Notes under the pieces: model-generated
Told to the model about the DNA's origin: nothing
Seen by the model: only the letters and a program-made list of their open reading frames with translations
The model's database searches: none
Made by a program: the position numbers and the translations under genes
Part shown: piece by piece, positions 4,069 through 5,175 of the stretch
How positions within the stretch are numbered: position 1 is the first letter of the stretch
Layout of the letters: every line of letters starts with the position of its first letter
From: Actinomycetes bacterium
Lineage (GTDB): Bacteria > Actinomycetota > Coriobacteriia > Anaerosomatales > Anaerosomataceae
Length of the DNA stretch: 5,175 nucleotides
Direction: 5' to 3'
Assembly (NCBI GenBank): GCA_021850085.1
Contig: JAJZRZ010000132.1
Coordinates: forward strand, 1-5,175

Positions 4069-5175
4069 CTACATCACCCCCATGGGGGAGGACATCACGG
4101 TGACTTCCTTACCGGTCTTCGGTTCAAACACGTGAACCGCACAGCCGATTCAAGGGTCGAAGCTGTGCGTGATGCGCAGCAGCTCAAGCGGCTTCTCGGG
4201 GTCCGCTACAGGAGCGCCGACAAGGGCCTCCTCGAGCGGGCCACGAACGCCCATGTCGTCACGGGGGGAGGTGTCCCACGTGGTGGGGGCGACGACCTGG
4301 TAGTGGTCGATCTTGCCACCCTTGACGCCGATCCAGTGGGCCACTGAGCCACGCGGGGCCTCCCATGCGCCCACTCCGGCGCCGGTGCTGGTCTCGGCAG
4401 CCTGCCAGAACTTGACGTCGCCGCCTTGGAGGGCTGCGATGAGTTCGTTCATCCACACGAGGGCAAGGTCGGCTACGTACGCTGCCTCGAGGTTGCGGGC
4501 AGCTACACGGCCGAGCAGCGAGACGAGGATCTCGGGCTTGCCTGCCACGCCGAGCGCCTCAAGAGTACCGTCGATCAGCGCGGCAGGGGTGCGGACGTTC
4601 GCGCCGCCTGCGAGATCTGCGCCGCCCTTCTCCGCTAGGTAGGCCACGATCATGCGGGACAGCGGGCCCACTTCGGCCGGCAGATCCTTGCAGCGGGGGG
4701 CCTTGCCGTAGCTGTACTTGTCGTCGACGCTGTACTCCGTGAAGCGGACCTCGGTCCTGCCTTCGGCCGGCTTGAGGCCGGTGGGCGAAGAGTACCATGA
4801 GTGAGCGGTGTACTCGGTGACGTCCTCGGGCGTGACGGTCTCGGGCTTGAGGCCCTGGGCGAAGCCGCGCGGAAGGTAGCGCTCCTCGGGAATCAGCGAG
4901 CTCTTCTCGAAGACGCCCCAGCTGAGGAAGTTTCCGCATCCGGCTCCGTACTCGGCGGCGTCCAGGATGAATGGCGCGATCGCGAGCGTATCCGGGATCA
5001 GCGCCGTGTCGATGAAGTCCTTGACGCGGACGAAGCGGTACAGGATGTCGTCAAGCTTGTCCACCGTCGGCATGAATGCGGTGCCGCCGGGAACCGACGT
5101 CATCGGGTGCGAGAACTTGCCCGCGATGATGGCGACGACCTCATTGGCGACGGCCTGCATCTCGAGTGCCTCGAG
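4069..5175 (-). CDS. hyaB: [NiFeSe] hydrogenase large subunit, selenocysteine-containing (5' end beyond the right edge)
   Basis: This is the catalytic subunit of a group 1 respiratory uptake hydrogenase that splits H2 at a Ni-Fe centre; hysA would be the name used for Desulfovibrio NiFeSe enzymes. The visible 368 residues are the C-terminal three quarters; the N-terminal RxCGxC motif is outside the window. Seen here (visible numbering) are SHPMTSVPGG at 22-31, a HSWYSS/YSYGKAPR region followed by EVGPLSR, APRGSVAHWIGVKGGK around 273-288, SPRDDMGVRGP and the C-terminal HSFDP-U-IGCAVH with Sec342, Cys345 and His348. The in-frame TGA (4152-4150) stands where the family has the first Cys of DPCxxCxxH, a Ni ligand, and is read as selenocysteine. 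The frame then continues for 26 residues to TAG 4071-4069. The 20 residues after His348 are the expected propeptide for the downstream protease. Export via the small subunit's Tat signal is inferred. If the TGA were a real stop, the enzyme would lack two Ni/Fe-binding thiols and be inactive. Selenium insertion would need selABCD elsewhere in the genome. Confidence 0.93.
4073..4081 (-). promoter_or_regulatory. Ribosome binding site of the cytochrome b gene inside the large-subunit gene
   Basis: GGGGGTGAT resembles the Shine-Dalgarno consensus AGGAGGTGAT and lies 4 nt before the ATG at 4068, within the last codons of the large subunit. Its G-run forms half of the 12-bp palindrome at 4077-4088, so it may be masked until ribosomes translate the end of the large-subunit gene. 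Confidence 0.6.
4077..4088. repeat. Perfect 12-bp palindrome overlapping the cytochrome b Shine-Dalgarno site
   Basis: CCCCCATGGGGG is its own reverse complement. On the mRNA, four C-G pairs could close over a CATG loop and hide part of the ribosome binding site of the next gene. Confidence 0.5.
4111..4149 (-). promoter_or_regulatory. Bacterial SECIS-like element (selenocysteine insertion hairpin)
   Basis: Starting at the base after UGA, the 39-nt segment can fold as an outer stem of 5 pairs, one of them G-U (4149-4145 with 4115-4111), an internal loop (5 nt and 4 nt) and a perfect 7-bp inner stem (CGGTTCA 4139-4133 with TGAACCG 4126-4120), closed by the 6-nt loop CGTGTT (4132-4127). The apical loop begins 17 nt after UGA and has G as its second base. 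Known bacterial SECIS elements bound by SelB have the loop about 16-37 nt after UGA and a G in the first two loop positions. Size is close to the E. coli fdhF element. SelB binding is inferred. Confidence 0.8.
4150..4152 (-). other. Selenocysteine codon UGA in the Ni-binding motif
   Basis: TGA between HSFDP and IGCAVH corresponds to the first Cys of the C-terminal CxxC of [NiFe] hydrogenases, the same position occupied by Sec in known [NiFeSe] enzymes. Conserved coding sequence continues past it in the same frame and a SECIS-like hairpin starts at the next base. Confidence 0.93.

Noticed and set aside
4069..4152. UGA reassigned to a standard amino acid, or gene decay, instead of Sec
   Set aside because: No other gene in the window carries an internal TGA, so general reassignment is unsupported; the intact downstream frame, the conserved Cys and His, the exact junction with the next gene and the SECIS-like hairpin argue against decay.
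3241..4347. Two plus-strand open frames (3241-3765 and 3772-4347) opposite the hydrogenase genes
   Set aside because: Both are rich in Asp/His/Val as expected for antisense of membrane and hydrogenase genes, show no motif, and cover the SECIS and start sites of the real genes.
4150..5160. Large subunit ending at the TGA at 4150 and starting at ATG 5160
   Set aside because: The TGA replaces a conserved Ni-ligand Cys and the frame beyond encodes the rest of the motif. The ATG at 5160 is internal: the frame is open to the window edge and the N-terminal hydrogenase motifs are still missing.
5161..5175. CTCGAG repeated twice at the window end
   Set aside because: It simply encodes Leu-Glu twice (LEALE) in the hydrogenase frame; too short and too near the edge to mean anything.

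Overview
This is a high-GC bacterial window with no stretch longer than about 120 bases lacking a gene. It holds five protein-coding genes, two of them cut by the window edges. GC content, GTG/ATG starts behind strong GA-rich Shine-Dalgarno sites, and an anaerobic-type hydrogenase together suggest a high-GC anaerobe or facultative anaerobe. An actinobacterial (Coriobacteriia-like), deltaproteobacterial or Firmicutes-like source are all possible; the sequence alone does not settle the taxon.

Left part (1-2739): two divergent genes of carbon and phosphate metabolism. On the minus strand is the N-terminal 241 residues of an inositol-monophosphatase-family phosphatase (start 724, C-terminus beyond the left edge). 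On the plus strand is a complete one-chain transketolase (817-2739). They share a 92-bp divergent intergenic region.

Right part (2736-5175, minus strand): the 3' part of a respiratory [NiFe]-type hydrogenase operon. Read in transcription order it has the large (catalytic) subunit, whose 5' end is beyond the right edge; a HyaC/HupC-type membrane cytochrome b; and a HyaD/HupD-type maturation endopeptidase. The small subunit is expected just upstream, outside the window.

The key observation is that the large subunit does not end at the TGA at 4152-4150. That TGA sits exactly where the first Cys of the C-terminal Ni-binding DPCxxCxxH motif should be. Reading through it gives DPU-IGCAVH and 20 more residues to a TAG that directly abuts the ATG of the cytochrome b gene. 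A hairpin starting right after the TGA (7-bp perfect inner stem, 6-nt loop with G at the second position) has the geometry of a bacterial SECIS. The gene is therefore called as a selenocysteine-containing [NiFeSe] hydrogenase. A standard gene caller would truncate it and lose the last Ni ligands.

Proposed working of the operon: the large subunit is made with Sec, Ni-Fe cofactor is inserted, and the HyaD-like protease removes the 20-residue tail after the motif His. The mature enzyme, with the small subunit, then passes electrons from H2 through the di-heme cytochrome b into the membrane quinone pool. Three perfect inverted repeats lie in tandem around the gap between the cytochrome b and protease genes. 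The protease and transketolase genes converge and overlap by 4 bp in a shared CTAG.
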